From JBHBQE01 sp041776485 (GTDB taxonomy: Bacteria > Bacillota > Clostridia > Lachnospirales > Lachnospiraceae), in the NCBI GenBank assembly GCA_041776485.1, contig JBHBQE010000016.1, positions 1-64,000 on the forward strand: 64,000 nt of DNA, given 5' to 3'. The notes beneath the pieces are model-generated. The model was not told where the DNA came from and searched no databases. It saw only the letters and a program-made list of their open reading frames with translations. Below, piece by piece: positions 36,343 to 45,815 of this stretch (position 1 is the stretch's first letter; every line of letters starts with the position of its first letter). Made by a program: the position numbers and the translations under genes.

Positions 36343-38469
36343 TTATTCCAACCTGAATCTTGACACTTCTTCAGACAGTTCCAAAGCTATATTTGCCAAT
36401 CCTTCGGAGGCTCTTGAAATATCCTCTATAGATTGAACCTGAGTATCCACGTTTGCACTGGCTTCCTCTGTGGTGGCAGCATTTTCCTGAGAAAGTGCAG
36501 AAAGATTTTCCACCACTCTTACAATATTTTGGTTTTCTTCCTCCATTTTTTTAGAAGATCCGCTTAACATTTGAAGGATTTCCTTAGCTCTGTCCACAGC
36601 TTCGGAAATTTTTCCGAACTTATCCTCAGTTGCTTTAAGCTGTTCATCTTGAGTTTTAACCAGCTCTCCCACAACCCTCATGTTGTTCACTGCATTGTCA
36701 GTCTTAACCTTAAGATCATCAATGGTATGTCTGATTTCCTCTGTAAAATCAGAGGACTGCTCTGCAAGCTTTCTTATTTCATCTGCAACAACGGCAAACC
36801 CTTTTCCTGCCTCTCCTGCCCGGGCTGCCTCTATAGCGGCATTAAGCGCCAATAGATTGGTTTGGTCGGATATGGACTGAATCATCTCACCTGATTTTGA
36901 AATCTGTTCAGCACTTTCACTGGTTCTAATAATGGTATCATTTATTTCAGCAGTAGCTTTACTGCTTTTATTAATTGTATTCACCAGTTCATTCAAGGTT
37001 TCATTACCTTCGTTCTTGCTTTGGGCAATAATATCTGTGGCGCTTGTAAGTTCCTGTAATACAGCAAGCATATCTTTTAGCAAGTGTTCTGAATTTTCCA
37101 CAGAAATTGCCGCAGACTGAGTATCCTCTGCTTGGGAAGTGGCACCCTGAGCAATGCTTGTTACAGCCAAGGATACCTCCTTTGCGGTGCTTGATGTGGA
37201 TTGAGCGGTTGCGGTAAGCTCCTCTGCTGTAGCGGCAGTACTTTGTGCGTTTGCGGAAATCGCCGTTAACAGTCCTTTGAGATTGTCCACCATCTCAGCA
37301 ATTGCCCTTATCATAGAGCTGATTTCATCGTTAGATTTTATATATCGTCCTGCTTTATTTTTTTCTTCATCTATATCCAGATTGAAGTTTGCTATCTTTA
37401 CCATGCTGGACTCTACAAGGGAAACAGGAAGAATAATCATATTTCTGATGAAGAAATATATGAGAACCATTATTATAATAATAATTACAGCGGAAATTAT
37501 AATGCTAATGACAAGGTGGTGCTGCGACTCGGCAAGAAATACGCGCAATTCATTTGTATAAACATAATACCAGATATTATCCGTACCGCTTATGAAAACC
37601 GGTGCAATAACCGCTTTTGAATTATTGCCTTTTATATCCTTAAGGTTTGTTTCATATGCATTACCTTTGCCTGCCTTTTCTAAGAGCACATTATATTGAG
37701 GTGCAACATCGTCAATATGTAAAAGATTGGATTCCGTATCATGGGAATTTGCCACAACTGTCCCGCTTTCGGATAGGAGCATTAAAACGGATCCCTTATG
37801 CCCCTTAACAGACTCCTCCACCACTTGTTGTTCTTCACTGATATTCATATCGATATTAATTACTCCCACAGGGATGTCGCCATCCTTAACAGCAACTGCA
37901 GCGGTTATCATTGTATATCCCGCCTCAAAATACGGGTCAAGTATCATTACCTTATCCTGATGTAGGGCGTCAACGTACCAGGATGCGTCAGGGTTATCTA
38001 TAAGGGTTGTGGAGGCTCTAAGTCCGTCACTGTAGGTATATGCCATAAACCTGCCTTCGGTTGCAGAAAAGAATTCGCTATCGGAGTAGCCCTCGTCATT
38101 GTCATCAAAACCGTTTGGTTCAAAATATACCCCTACGCCGGATACTTTAGCATTATTTTCTTTAAATTCAGCCAGCAGTTCAATAATAGTATCTCTTGAG
38201 CGTTCTTGTGGAGGAAGCTTATTTATCATGGATTCAATAATGGTTTTAAAATCATAAGCACTTTGAGAAAGTATGGATAAATCAATGCTGATTTCACTGG
38301 CATGATATTCAGCCTCCTTTTGGGCAAGAGCAGTTCTGTTAGATATATCCTTTTCAAAGGAGGTGTACCCATTGTAAGCTGTCTGAGCAGCAAGAGTGAT
38401 AAAAAGTATAATAGCGATAATCAGTGACAGTCTGACTCCTACACTTCGCCTATTAGAAGCTTGTCTCAT
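36343..38469 (-). CDS. methyl-accepting chemotaxis protein with dCache-like sensor (copy 1)
   Basis: Two membrane segments (about 13-33 and 318-342) enclose an extracellular sensory region with a Cache-like signature ([40 protein letters not shown]). Next come HAMP and a long coiled signalling domain whose tip is [20 protein letters not shown] followed by [16 protein letters not shown]. 708 residues. The ligand is unknown. It is a close paralogue of the receptor at 40766, matching in domain order and most of the signalling domain; no poly-G tract occurs at its start. Good ribosome site (GGAGGG). Confidence 0.93.
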   Translation of the reverse strand: MRQASNRRSVGVRLSLIIAIILFITLAAQTAYNGYTSFEKDISNRTALAQKEAEYHASEISIDLSILSQSAYDFKTIIESMINKLPPQERSRDTIIELLAEFKENNAKVSGVGVYFEPNGFDDNDEGYSDSEFFSATEGRFMAYTYSDGLRASTTLIDNPDASWYVDALHQDKVMILDPYFEAGYTMITAAVAVKDGDIPVGVINIDMNISEEQQVVEESVKGHKGSVLMLLSESGTVVANSHDTESNLLHIDDVAPQYNVLLEKAGKGNAYETNLKDIKGNNSKAVIAPVFISGTDNIWYYVYTNELRVFLAESQHHLVISIIISAVIIIIIMVLIYFFIRNMIILPVSLVESSMVKIANFNLDIDEEKNKAGRYIKSNDEISSMIRAIAEMVDNLKGLLTAISANAQSTAATAEELTATAQSTSSTAKEVSLAVTSIAQGATSQAEDTQSAAISVENSEHLLKDMLAVLQELTSATDIIAQSKNEGNETLNELVNTINKSSKATAEINDTIIRTSESAEQISKSGEMIQSISDQTNLLALNAAIEAARAGEAGKGFAVVADEIRKLAEQSSDFTEEIRHTIDDLKVKTDNAVNNMRVVGELVKTQDEQLKATEDKFGKISEAVDRAKEILQMLSGSSKKMEEENQNIVRVVENLSALSQENAATTEEASANVDTQVQSIEDISRASEGLANIALELSEEVSRFRLE

Positions 38470-38589
38470 AAAATTCCCTCCATATATCTATAGAACAACA
38501 TCAGGTCATCGTAAGTAATATCATATGGCATTCTAACACTTATTATATATATTGTAAATAATGGGATAGATAGTAGTATTTGGCTTTAA

Positions 38590-38646
38590 TTATCTACTAA
38601 TAAAGCTTTCTGCTATTTTCTCATTTGATAATACCGTATCAGACAT
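38590..38646 (-). pseudogene. 18-codon ORF, possible truncated gene start
   Basis: ATG with AGAGGAG correctly placed begins an 18-codon frame (MSDTVLSNEK...) two bases after the stop of the frameshifted gene upstream. It is probably the severed start of a second gene of the same former unit. No function recognised. Confidence 0.3.
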
Positions 38647-38648
38647 AA

Positions 38649-38904
38649 CTACTCCTCTCTTTGTACCTTTAAATAGTCTAATATATCTCTTTCTAAAGTA
38701 TAGGTTTTGTCATAATGATAACAATGTCCAAATGTCTTCTCAATCGCATAGTCCCACCTTGTAGAAGCATGTTCCTGAGGGGTTAAATACTGTATCCCTT
38801 CGTCCTTGTACATATATAAATCCTGATGTCCCTGAAAATTATGATCCTGTAACCATTTGAAATATTTCTTTGTAAACTCTACAAACTATGATATGCTTTA
38901 TCAT
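38649..38904 (-). pseudogene. frameshifted small gene, about 85 codons
   Basis: AGGAGG leads to an ATG at 38904 (MIKHIIVCRVYK in its frame), but the long downstream frame (EFTKKYFKWLQDHNFQGHQD, ending DYLKVQREE with TAG at 38649) is shifted by one base. The two frames meet near TTTGTAGAG around 38880, and the span of 256 bases is not a multiple of three. One inserted A explains it. The peptide is charged, aromatic-rich and soluble; I recognise no family. It could be real decay, programmed frameshifting or a sequencing error. Confidence 0.55.
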
Positions 38905-39009
38905 TTATCCTCCTATGTACAGTATTATCTGTTTTGTCTTTATTATATTATAGCCTTGTAATCTTATTAATCAATTATATGTGCAATACTATTATTAGGC
39001 GCTATAGTC

Positions 39010-39038
39010 TTGTTTACTTATAAGAATAATGTTAAGAT
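39010..39038 (+). promoter_or_regulatory. probable promoter of the small membrane protein
   Basis: TTGTTT (39010-39015), 17 bases, TAAGAT (39033-39038), about 75 bases before the ATG at 39112. Confidence 0.4.
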
Positions 39039-39111
39039 GTACGTAAATAAAGGCTGCTGTAGTCAAGACCTCCGTTACAGGTATAGGACAATACTGATAA
39101 AGGAGTATATA

Positions 39112-39414
39112 ATGAAAAATAAGACAAATATAATCATATTAACGGCTGCTATAGCCCTTATAGTGTTATCTAAATTTCTGTCACCAATTATACTGCCCTG
39201 CTTAAATAAATATTTTGAGAACATATTGCTGATAAAAATATTTGCTGTAATATTACCGCTCATTATAGTATGGTTTATCCTTGCAGATATTTTGTATTAT
39301 AAAAAAAGTGATACAAGTAGTATAAATATTAACTATATGATTATTGATTCAATATTGAAGCTTTTCGCTTTAATATTATCTGTAATATTTGCAATAGGGA
39401 TTTTGGTAAAATAA
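39112..39414 (+). CDS. small three-segment membrane protein, unknown function
   Basis: 100 residues with three predicted membrane helices (about 6-24, 37-58, 76-99) and short charged loops. AAGGAG lies eight bases before the ATG at 39112; an in-frame start at 39010 would lack that and is rejected. It is the only rightward gene in the stretch between obg and the his genes and stands between a decayed gene and rpmA, so it looks like an accessory insertion. No recognised family. Confidence 0.75.
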   Translation: MKNKTNIIILTAAIALIVLSKFLSPIILPCLNKYFENILLIKIFAVILPLIIVWFILADILYYKKSDTSSININYMIIDSILKLFALILSVIFAIGILVK

Positions 39415-39470
39415 AATAAATAAGTAAGAAGCAGCTAAAGTAATAAAAATATCAAAAAAAATATAAACAA

Positions 39471-39509
39471 AAATCAGAGTGTACAGCTTTGCTAACACTC
39501 TGATTTTTT
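39471..39509. terminator. bidirectional intrinsic terminator
   Basis: AAATCAGAGTGT and ACACTCTGATTT pair perfectly over a 12-base loop, with a T-run after the stem on the plus strand and another T-rich run on the minus strand. It ends both the rightward small membrane gene and the leftward rplU-prp-rpmA operon. Confidence 0.9.
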
Positions 39510-39526
39510 AATGTAAAATATAAGTA

Positions 39527-39808
39527 CTACTCTACAGGATATACGCTTGCAACCTTGTGATTTCTGCCCTTACGTTCAAATCTTAAAGTTCCGTCTGCTG
39601 TTGCAAACAAAGTATCGTCACCGCCGCGTCCCACGTTGAGACCGGGACGGATTCTTGTTCCACGCTGGCGATAAATAATGTTGCCGGCTTTAACAAATTG
39701 TCCGTCTGCACGCTTGGCACCTAATCTTTTAGATTCAGAATCTCGACCATTCTTGGTGGAGCCCATTCCCTTTTTATGAGCGAAGAGCTGAAGGTTCATT
39801 TTAAACAT
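39527..39808 (-). CDS. rpmA: 50S ribosomal protein L27
   Basis: 93 residues, recognised by [20 protein letters not shown] and the [13 protein letters not shown] stretch. It carries the N-terminal extension [10 protein letters not shown], which in Firmicutes must be cut off just after LQLFA so the new N-terminus can reach the peptidyl transferase centre. The cutting protease Prp is encoded directly upstream. GGAGG seven bases before the ATG. Confidence 0.98.
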   Translation of the reverse strand: MFKMNLQLFAHKKGMGSTKNGRDSESKRLGAKRADGQFVKAGNIIYRQRGTRIRPGLNVGRGGDDTLFATADGTLRFERKGRNHKVASVYPVE

Positions 39809-39810
39809 AT

Positions 39811-40128
39811 CTATACCTCCTTTACGGTAAGGGAAATATTTTCCCTGTAATTTTTGCTGATTTCAACAAGTCCCAACATCATGGAATCAAGCAATAATTT
39901 TGATTTATCCGATAATGAATCGGGAAATGTTACTTTTATAAAATCCTTTTCTTGCAGAGTACTTGGTTTATCATTTGTAAACTTTTCTATTGAATTAAAT
40001 GTATTAATAAACAAAACGCTTACTGCTGAACAAACTATGTCCCTGCCGACAACATCAAAGTCTGCATGTCCCTTAAAGGTAAATTCCTCATATCCCCTTT
40101 TACTTTTAACGCAGGAAATACTTATCAT
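39811..40128 (-). CDS. prp: ribosomal-processing cysteine protease Prp
   Basis: Cleaves the N-terminal extension of L27. The catalytic pair is visible: His in [13 protein letters not shown] and Cys in DIVCSAVS. 105 residues. It lies between rplU (four bases before it) and rpmA (two bases after it), as in other Firmicutes, and has little Shine-Dalgarno, so it is probably translated by coupling to rplU. Confidence 0.95.
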   Translation of the reverse strand: MISISCVKSKRGYEEFTFKGHADFDVVGRDIVCSAVSVLFINTFNSIEKFTNDKPSTLQEKDFIKVTFPDSLSDKSKLLLDSMMLGLVEISKNYRENISLTVKEV

Positions 40129-40132
40129 GGAC

Positions 40133-40444
40133 TTATTTTGCTTCGATTTTATCTATGGTAACTTCTGTATATAACTGCCTGTGACCGTTTTTCTTATGGA
40201 ATCCTTTTTTAGGCTTGTACTTATATACAATAACCTTTTTGCTTCTTCCCTGATCCATAACCTTTCCGGTTACCTTAGCGCCCTCAACTACAGGGGTGCC
40301 TGCCTTTACTTCCTTACCTCCGATAAAAAGAACTCTGTCAAAGGTAACTTTTTTTCCAAGCTCTGCGTCAAGCTTTTCAACACGGATAACATCACCTTTT
40401 TCAACACGGTACTGTTTTCCGCCTGTTTCAATGATTGCGTACAT
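40133..40444 (-). CDS. rplU: 50S ribosomal protein L21
   Basis: 103 residues beginning [18 protein letters not shown], with the C-terminal [14 protein letters not shown] typical of L21. The start at 40444 is supported by AAAGGA a few bases upstream; five further in-frame residues upstream (MKGKD) are rejected. First gene of rplU-prp-rpmA. Confidence 0.97.
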   Translation of the reverse strand: MYAIIETGGKQYRVEKGDVIRVEKLDAELGKKVTFDRVLFIGGKEVKAGTPVVEGAKVTGKVMDQGRSKKVIVYKYKPKKGFHKKNGHRQLYTEVTIDKIEAK

Positions 40445-40519
40445 ATCTTTTCCTTTCACGCCAAATTAGGTGACAAAACTGATTGTACTTTACATACCTC
40501 TTTGAGCGATAACTGGTAA

Positions 40520-40549
40520 ATAATAGCATAAGTTAGGTGAAGATGTCAA
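40520..40549 (-). promoter_or_regulatory. sigma-A promoter of rplU-prp-rpmA
   Basis: On the minus strand, TTGACA (40549-40544), 18 bases, TATTAT (40525-40520). It leaves a leader of about 70 bases before rplU, where an L21-type leader element might sit. Confidence 0.75.
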
Positions 40550-40600
40550 TAAAGTTGTGCAAGTACAAGTAAATAACATATACTTATATACAATATAAAA

Positions 40601-40668
40601 GACAGGCAACAAACCGACACGAAAAGTTACATAACTTTTCTCTTGGGGGGTGTGGTTCCTTGCCTGTC
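40601..40668. ncRNA. nested stem structure, possible RNA element or complex terminator
   Basis: Three nested helices: outer GACAGGCAA (40601-40609) with TTGCCTGTC (40660-40668), middle AACC-g-ACAC (40612-40620) with GTGTGGTT (40650-40657), inner GAAAAGTTA (40621-40629) with TAACTTTTC (40632-40640), leaving the loose strand TCTTGGGGG on one side. On the minus strand the fold ends in TTTTATATT, so it may terminate the chemoreceptor transcript. The asymmetric C/G-rich strand and the bulge are more elaborate than a usual terminator. I match it to no riboswitch class I know. Confidence 0.45.
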
Positions 40669-40765
40669 ATTTAAATTAACGGAAGTCGGATTCTTTGCAT
40701 TATATGTTTAAATCGGACTCCAGTTGATTTTAAAGTAATAGCAAAATCAAAGCTGTTAAATATAT

Positions 40766-42925
40766 CTATAATCTAAATTTAGATACCTCCTCCTGAAGCT
40801 CTGTAGCTATCTGAGCCAATCCCTCAGAAGCCTTGGAAATATCTTCTATAGAAGCTACTTGAGTATCTACAGAAGCGCTGGCTTCTTCCGTTGTAGCTGC
40901 GTTTTCTTCTGAAAGTGCGGATAAATTCTCCACAACTCTTACAATATTTTTATTCTCTTCTTCCATCTTACGGGAAGAACCGCTTAGCATTTCCAAAATA
41001 TCCCTTGCCTGATCTACGGAAGCGGAAATCTTTTCAAATTTGCTTTCAGTTTCTTTGAGCTTTTCATCCTGAGTTTTTCCAAGCTCCTGAACCTCCTTCA
41101 TGATTTTAACCGCATTATCGGTTTTAATCTTAAGATCATCAATTGTATTCCTAATCTCTTCCGTAAAGTCTGAAGACTGCTCTGCCAGCTTTCTGATTTC
41201 ATCTGCAACAACTGCAAAGCCCTTTCCTGCGTCTCCTGCACGGGCTGCTTCTATAGCAGCGTTAAGAGCCAACAGATTAGTCTGATCGGATATGGATTGA
41301 ATCATCTCTCCTGACTTTGAAATCTGCTCTGCACTTTCATTTGTTTTAAATATAGTTTCGCTTATTTCCTTTGCGGCCTTGTTATTTTCCTCTATAGCCG
41401 CTACAAGGGCGCTTAAGGTTTCGTTACCCTCATCCTTACTCTGGGTAATGCTGTCTGTAGCCTGCATAAGCTCCTGCAGTACGGCAAGCATATCTCTCAG
41501 CAGTGAATCCGAGCTTTCTACAGAGCCTGCAGCGGATTGTGTATCCTCAGCCTGGGAGGTAGCACCCTCTGCTATATTTGTAACCGCCTGAGATACCTGT
41601 TGAGCAGAGCTTGCCGTAGATTGAGCCGTGGCGGTAAGCTCCTCTGCCGTAGCGGCTGTATTCTGGGAATGCAGGGATATAGCGGTAACAATAGCGGTAA
41701 GATTATCTCCAAGCTCCCTTACAGATCTGAGGACGCTTCCTATTTCATCCTTACTGCTCATTAATTTTTCAGACTTCTGCCTTTCTTCTGAAATATCCAG
41801 GTTATAGTTGGCAAATTTGTCCATTATATTTTCTATAATGACAAGGGGAGATATAACCTTTTTAAACAGCAGGAATACTATTATGGCTGCGAGAAGAATA
41901 ATGGTTACGGCGCTTAATATAATACCTACTACCGCTGCCTCTTTGGCATCCTTTGTCATATAATCAATTGTCGTGATAGATTCAAACACCCAGTTCTCCT
42001 CCGTGCCCGGAGTATCCACAGGTACAAAAACCAGGATGGAATTCTTTTTAGAGGTGACAGATACTTCCTCCTCTACAGATTCCTTGTAATCTTGTGCCAT
42101 ATCAAAATTTGAAGAAAATTTAGGATATAAATCCAAAAAATTCTGACCGATTTTTTCACCGTCATAGGAATGAGCTACCATAGTTCCCTTGTTGCTCATT
42201 AGAACCTTAAAGTCATTGATTTTATTATAGTCCTTTGCCAGATGTTCCTGTACATCGTCTACAAAGCAGGAAACAGTTATAACTCCGATGACATTTGATT
42301 GTTCTATGATTGGAAATGTATAGAAAACTGTCAGATTACCCTCATTGTCTTCATAAGGATCCTGAAGAAGAATCTTTCCCTCTGATATGGTCTGCTGGTA
42401 CCATTCTGTATCCCTATAATCGGCATTATTTATGTTTATATTGCCGCCGGTCTTGGTCAGATAAAGAGAAAAATGCCCCGACGGATTGGATTCACTTACA
42501 AACTCTCCGTCTTTTCCGTCAAAGGTATTCGGTTCAAAATAAATCCCCATACCGTCAACATCTTCATTTTCTTCTATAATATTTTGGATTGATCTTGTTA
42601 CGAAGTCCCTGTTTCTTGCTTCAGGGGCTGTTGTTGCCAGCAGCTCTGTAACGAAAGAGGAAGTGCCGATTCCGGATTGATACATGGAATTAAATATAGT
42701 CTCCATGCTTTTGGCAAGCTTTCTGGTTTCTTCTAATCGTATTTCTTCTTTATCCTTGATAGTGGAGGAATACGAGGTATGTATATCGTATCCTGTCTTA
42801 AGTCCCAAAGAAATCAGCAGGATAATTGCCATTGTAATTCCAACAGTAAAACCAAGACTGTTGGTTAAGGCTATTCTACCCCCCCCCCCAGGATTTTTGG
42901 GGCTTTTCTTGTTTTGAATCTTCAT
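40766..42925 (-). CDS. methyl-accepting chemotaxis protein with poly-G tract (copy 2)
   Basis: 719 residues. The start is [12 protein letters not shown] followed by four glycines from a run of 11 Gs (42879-42889, minus strand), then a membrane segment (about 25-45), a dCache-like extracellular domain ([37 protein letters not shown]), a second membrane segment (about 330-355), HAMP and the signalling tip [17 protein letters not shown] sequence followed by [19 protein letters not shown] paralogue of the receptor at 36343. In this sequence the frame is intact; gain or loss of one G would truncate it after a few codons. Ligand unknown. Confidence 0.92.
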   Translation of the reverse strand: MKIQNKKSPKNPGGGGRIALTNSLGFTVGITMAIILLISLGLKTGYDIHTSYSSTIKDKEEIRLEETRKLAKSMETIFNSMYQSGIGTSSFVTELLATTAPEARNRDFVTRSIQNIIEENEDVDGMGIYFEPNTFDGKDGEFVSESNPSGHFSLYLTKTGGNININNADYRDTEWYQQTISEGKILLQDPYEDNEGNLTVFYTFPIIEQSNVIGVITVSCFVDDVQEHLAKDYNKINDFKVLMSNKGTMVAHSYDGEKIGQNFLDLYPKFSSNFDMAQDYKESVEEEVSVTSKKNSILVFVPVDTPGTEENWVFESITTIDYMTKDAKEAAVVGIILSAVTIILLAAIIVFLLFKKVISPLVIIENIMDKFANYNLDISEERQKSEKLMSSKDEIGSVLRSVRELGDNLTAIVTAISLHSQNTAATAEELTATAQSTASSAQQVSQAVTNIAEGATSQAEDTQSAAGSVESSDSLLRDMLAVLQELMQATDSITQSKDEGNETLSALVAAIEENNKAAKEISETIFKTNESAEQISKSGEMIQSISDQTNLLALNAAIEAARAGDAGKGFAVVADEIRKLAEQSSDFTEEIRNTIDDLKIKTDNAVKIMKEVQELGKTQDEKLKETESKFEKISASVDQARDILEMLSGSSRKMEEENKNIVRVVENLSALSEENAATTEEASASVDTQVASIEDISKASEGLAQIATELQEEVSKFRL
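42879..42889 (-). repeat. 11-base G homopolymer in the chemoreceptor start
   Basis: Eleven consecutive Cs on the plus strand, read as G13-G16 of the chemoreceptor. The tract is a typical slipped-strand site, and stands out in an AT-rich genome. Confidence 0.9.
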
Positions 42926-43006
42926 GCTTTTCTCCTTTTCAGAAAATACTTGTGCTAGAGAGCTTCGCTAGCATTATTGTAGGAAATTTAAATTAACTGA
43001 CTATAT

Positions 43007-43034
43007 ATTATACATTTTATTTTGTAAAAAGCAA
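43007..43034 (-). promoter_or_regulatory. probable promoter of chemoreceptor copy 2
   Basis: On the minus strand TTGCTT (43034-43029), 16 bases, TATAAT (43012-43007), about 80 bases before the ATG. It looks like sigma-A, not the flagellar sigma type. Confidence 0.5.
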
Positions 43035-43150
43035 ATCCAACCTCTGAATCTCTAAAAATATCAGAGTATTTTTGTGTAGAATGCTATCGTTTTTGTCAAA
43101 AATGCAAACCTAGGGTAACAAAAAATAATAAATTTGTCAAATATTCTTCC

Positions 43151-43837
43151 CTAATCCTTCAATACTATCTCTAATCTGTGTGTTCCAAAATCAGCAGGAT
43201 TAAAGGGAAGGCTGTTTTCATACATAAGTTCGATTACAGGCAGTGGGGTTAGATTAAATTCACTTCCTGCCTTTATAAATATATTAAAACCGTAACCCGA
43301 CGGAAGGAAATATGGATTATCACAGGCAATATCCTGCAGTGACAGACTATATATAAAAGGGCGGATATCCTTGGTGATTTCACTTTTTTTGGTTTTTTTC
43401 GTATAGATTATTTCCGGTTTTTCAAGAAAATTCTTAATTAATTTTTCTAATATATCCCTGCCTGGGATATTGCTGCTGTTCTTGTAATATACCAGATATT
43501 TTGCAGATGAAACTAGGGACATAACATTTTTTGATTTATCCGGTAAAACTTCTATATTTATCACATTAATTCCGCTGCTTAAGCAATTATTTAAAACCTC
43601 TTTAGAAGAAATTATATCAATATCCCTTGACAGGCTTAAATCAAAGTATTCTCCGCTGCTTGATACTCCTACAGACAGGGGCTGTGCAAAGCTCATTATA
43701 GGATGTGGATGAAAGCCCTTGGAAAACTCCAAAGGAAAATCGGCTCTGCGAAGAGCTTTTTGAAAGTACCTCATAAGGTCTAAATGCCCTAAAAATCTCA
43801 TATTTCCATATTTTTCAAATTTAATTCTGATATTCAT
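43151..43837 (-). CDS. radical-SAM-linked protein (TIGR03936/DUF2344)
   Basis: 228 residues with MNIRIKFEKYGNMRFLGHLDLM at the start and RRADFPLEFSKGFHPHPIMSFAQPL, the hallmark of the TIGR03936 family. This protein always travels with a B12-binding radical SAM enzyme, found here just upstream, often joined to it. Possible partner subunit in an RNA or tRNA modification; the reaction is not known. The 154-base gap to the upstream gene holds nothing I can name. Confidence 0.9.
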   Translation of the reverse strand: MNIRIKFEKYGNMRFLGHLDLMRYFQKALRRADFPLEFSKGFHPHPIMSFAQPLSVGVSSSGEYFDLSLSRDIDIISSKEVLNNCLSSGINVINIEVLPDKSKNVMSLVSSAKYLVYYKNSSNIPGRDILEKLIKNFLEKPEIIYTKKTKKSEITKDIRPFIYSLSLQDIACDNPYFLPSGYGFNIFIKAGSEFNLTPLPVIELMYENSLPFNPADFGTHRLEIVLKD

Positions 43838-43991
43838 ATATTTTAATGTGACCTGTTATATATTTACTGTTTAAACTATTCCCATTAAGTTTTTCTAATC
43901 AGTCCAAGTCGCCAATGCATTTCAAACGAGATTACAATTTTTATAGTAAGCGTGCAAACTGCTAACGGGTCTTATGATGTGATTTTATATT

Positions 43992-45815
43992 CTATGAAGC
44001 AGGGCGTGATTTTATGTGACTGGTGCATATTCCTGTATTTAAACCTATACAGCCGCAGTTTGAACATTTACTGAGACAGTTTGGCGAAGTGGTAAATAAT
44101 GACGCCTTATTATACTCCTTTTTAAGGAAGTCCTTGGTTACACCTATATCTATAAAATCCCAGGGCAGTTCATCTTCTACATCTTTAGCACCAAGGGCAT
44201 TATCCATTAATACTCCACACTCATCAAAGGCTTCAAGCCATTTACTGTAGTCAAAAAATTCATTCCAGGAATCAAAAACACAACCTTTGTTGTAAGCAGT
44301 CTCAACCACTCTGCATATATCTCGTCCCCCTCTTGCAAGCACTCCCTCAAGTAATGTAACATCAGGGGCATGCCACTGATAGGATATACATCTGTGATGA
44401 ATATGGTTTCTAATGCTGTCCTTCAGTAAATGTGCTTTTCTCTTATATTCTTCAATGTTTTCCATGGAACACCACTGAAAGGGCGTAAAGGGCTTGGGGA
44501 TAAAAAACGAGGTGCTCACTGTAATATGTACCTTGCCCTGTCTGTTTTCCTTTGGTACAGTATCAAAAAATAGCATTGCCAAATCTTCGGCAAGATTTGA
44601 TATTTCTATAATATCATCATCTGTTTCAAAGGGAAGTCCTAACATAAAATATAGTTTTATATTGGTAAAGCCTGCTTGATATGCAATTTTGGCCCCTTCT
44701 AAAATTTCCTCTCTGGTGATATTTTTATTGATAATATCCCTCATTTTTTGAGAACCGGCTTCCGGGGCAAAGGTTATTGAGGTTTTCCTTACATCGCCGA
44801 TTTTGGACATAGTATCAAGGCTTGCCTTATCTATTCTAAGGGATGGCAAAGATATATTAATTTTTCTGTCATTACAATCACAAATGAGCTTATCAAGGAA
44901 GTCCGGCAAATCAGAATAGTCACTGGAACTTAATGAGCTTAGGGATATTTCATCATACCCTGTATTGGCAATCAGGCTGTCTGCCTGTTCCAATAATATT
45001 TCCGGGGACTTTTCCCTGTTGGGTCTGTAAACAAAGCCTGCCTGACAAAATCTGCAGCCTCTTATACATCCCCTTTGAATTTCCAGAACTATTCTGTCCT
45101 GAGTGGCCTGTATATGGGGAATAACAGGGGTTAAGGGATAGGAGGCTTTGTCCATATCACAAATGGTATGCTTTTTAACTATATCATTTTTTTGATGATA
45201 CTTTGGGACATAGATACAGGAAAGTTTAGAAACTTCCTTTAAGAATTCATTTTTATTGTAATTATTCGCCTTATGCTTTCTGTAGATATTAAATACTTCC
45301 TCGTATCCTTCCTCACCTTCGCCAATATAGAACATATCAAAAAAATCTGCTATCGGCATGGGATTATAAGCACAAAGTCCGCCGCCGATGATAATAGGAT
45401 AACTGCTGTCTCTATTTTCATAACGTAATGGGATATTGGAAAGTGCCAGTATATCAAGCACATTGGTATAGCACATTTCATAAGCCATACTGAAGCCCAG
45501 AAAATCAAATTCAATAATGCTGTCCTGAGACTCCAGGGCAAAAAGCAAAATATTTCTTTCTTTCATTATTTTCCCTAAATCAGGCCAGGGAGAAAATAAT
45601 CTTTCACACCAAATATTCTCATGCTTATTGAAAATATCATAGAGGATTTGAATTGCCATATTTGACATTCCGATTTCATATACATCAGGAAAACACAGGG
45701 CAAAGCGAATATCCACCTCGGACTTGTCCTTAATTACAGAATTAACCTCTCCCCCTATATATCTGGCGGATTTTTCAATATTTAAAAGTATATCCTCAGG
45801 TAATGCAAGCTTCAA
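43992..45815 (-). CDS. B12-binding-domain radical SAM protein (TIGR03960)
   Basis: 607 residues. The N-terminal half (about 30-210) is cobalamin-binding-like and the central radical SAM barrel has the cluster motif [18 protein letters not shown] near residue 255 (CxxxCxxC). The C-terminus has a further Cys-rich tail ([12 protein letters not shown]). Catalysed reaction unknown; in Clostridia it usually stands before the rplU-prp-rpmA cluster. The TTG start lies inside the hisIE stop (TTGA overlap), so it is translated from the his operon transcript. Confidence 0.9.
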   Translation of the reverse strand: MKLALPEDILLNIEKSARYIGGEVNSVIKDKSEVDIRFALCFPDVYEIGMSNMAIQILYDIFNKHENIWCERLFSPWPDLGKIMKERNILLFALESQDSIIEFDFLGFSMAYEMCYTNVLDILALSNIPLRYENRDSSYPIIIGGGLCAYNPMPIADFFDMFYIGEGEEGYEEVFNIYRKHKANNYNKNEFLKEVSKLSCIYVPKYHQKNDIVKKHTICDMDKASYPLTPVIPHIQATQDRIVLEIQRGCIRGCRFCQAGFVYRPNREKSPEILLEQADSLIANTGYDEISLSSLSSSDYSDLPDFLDKLICDCNDRKINISLPSLRIDKASLDTMSKIGDVRKTSITFAPEAGSQKMRDIINKNITREEILEGAKIAYQAGFTNIKLYFMLGLPFETDDDIIEISNLAEDLAMLFFDTVPKENRQGKVHITVSTSFFIPKPFTPFQWCSMENIEEYKRKAHLLKDSIRNHIHHRCISYQWHAPDVTLLEGVLARGGRDICRVVETAYNKGCVFDSWNEFFDYSKWLEAFDECGVLMDNALGAKDVEDELPWDFIDIGVTKDFLKKEYNKASLFTTSPNCLSKCSNCGCIGLNTGICTSHIKSRPAS

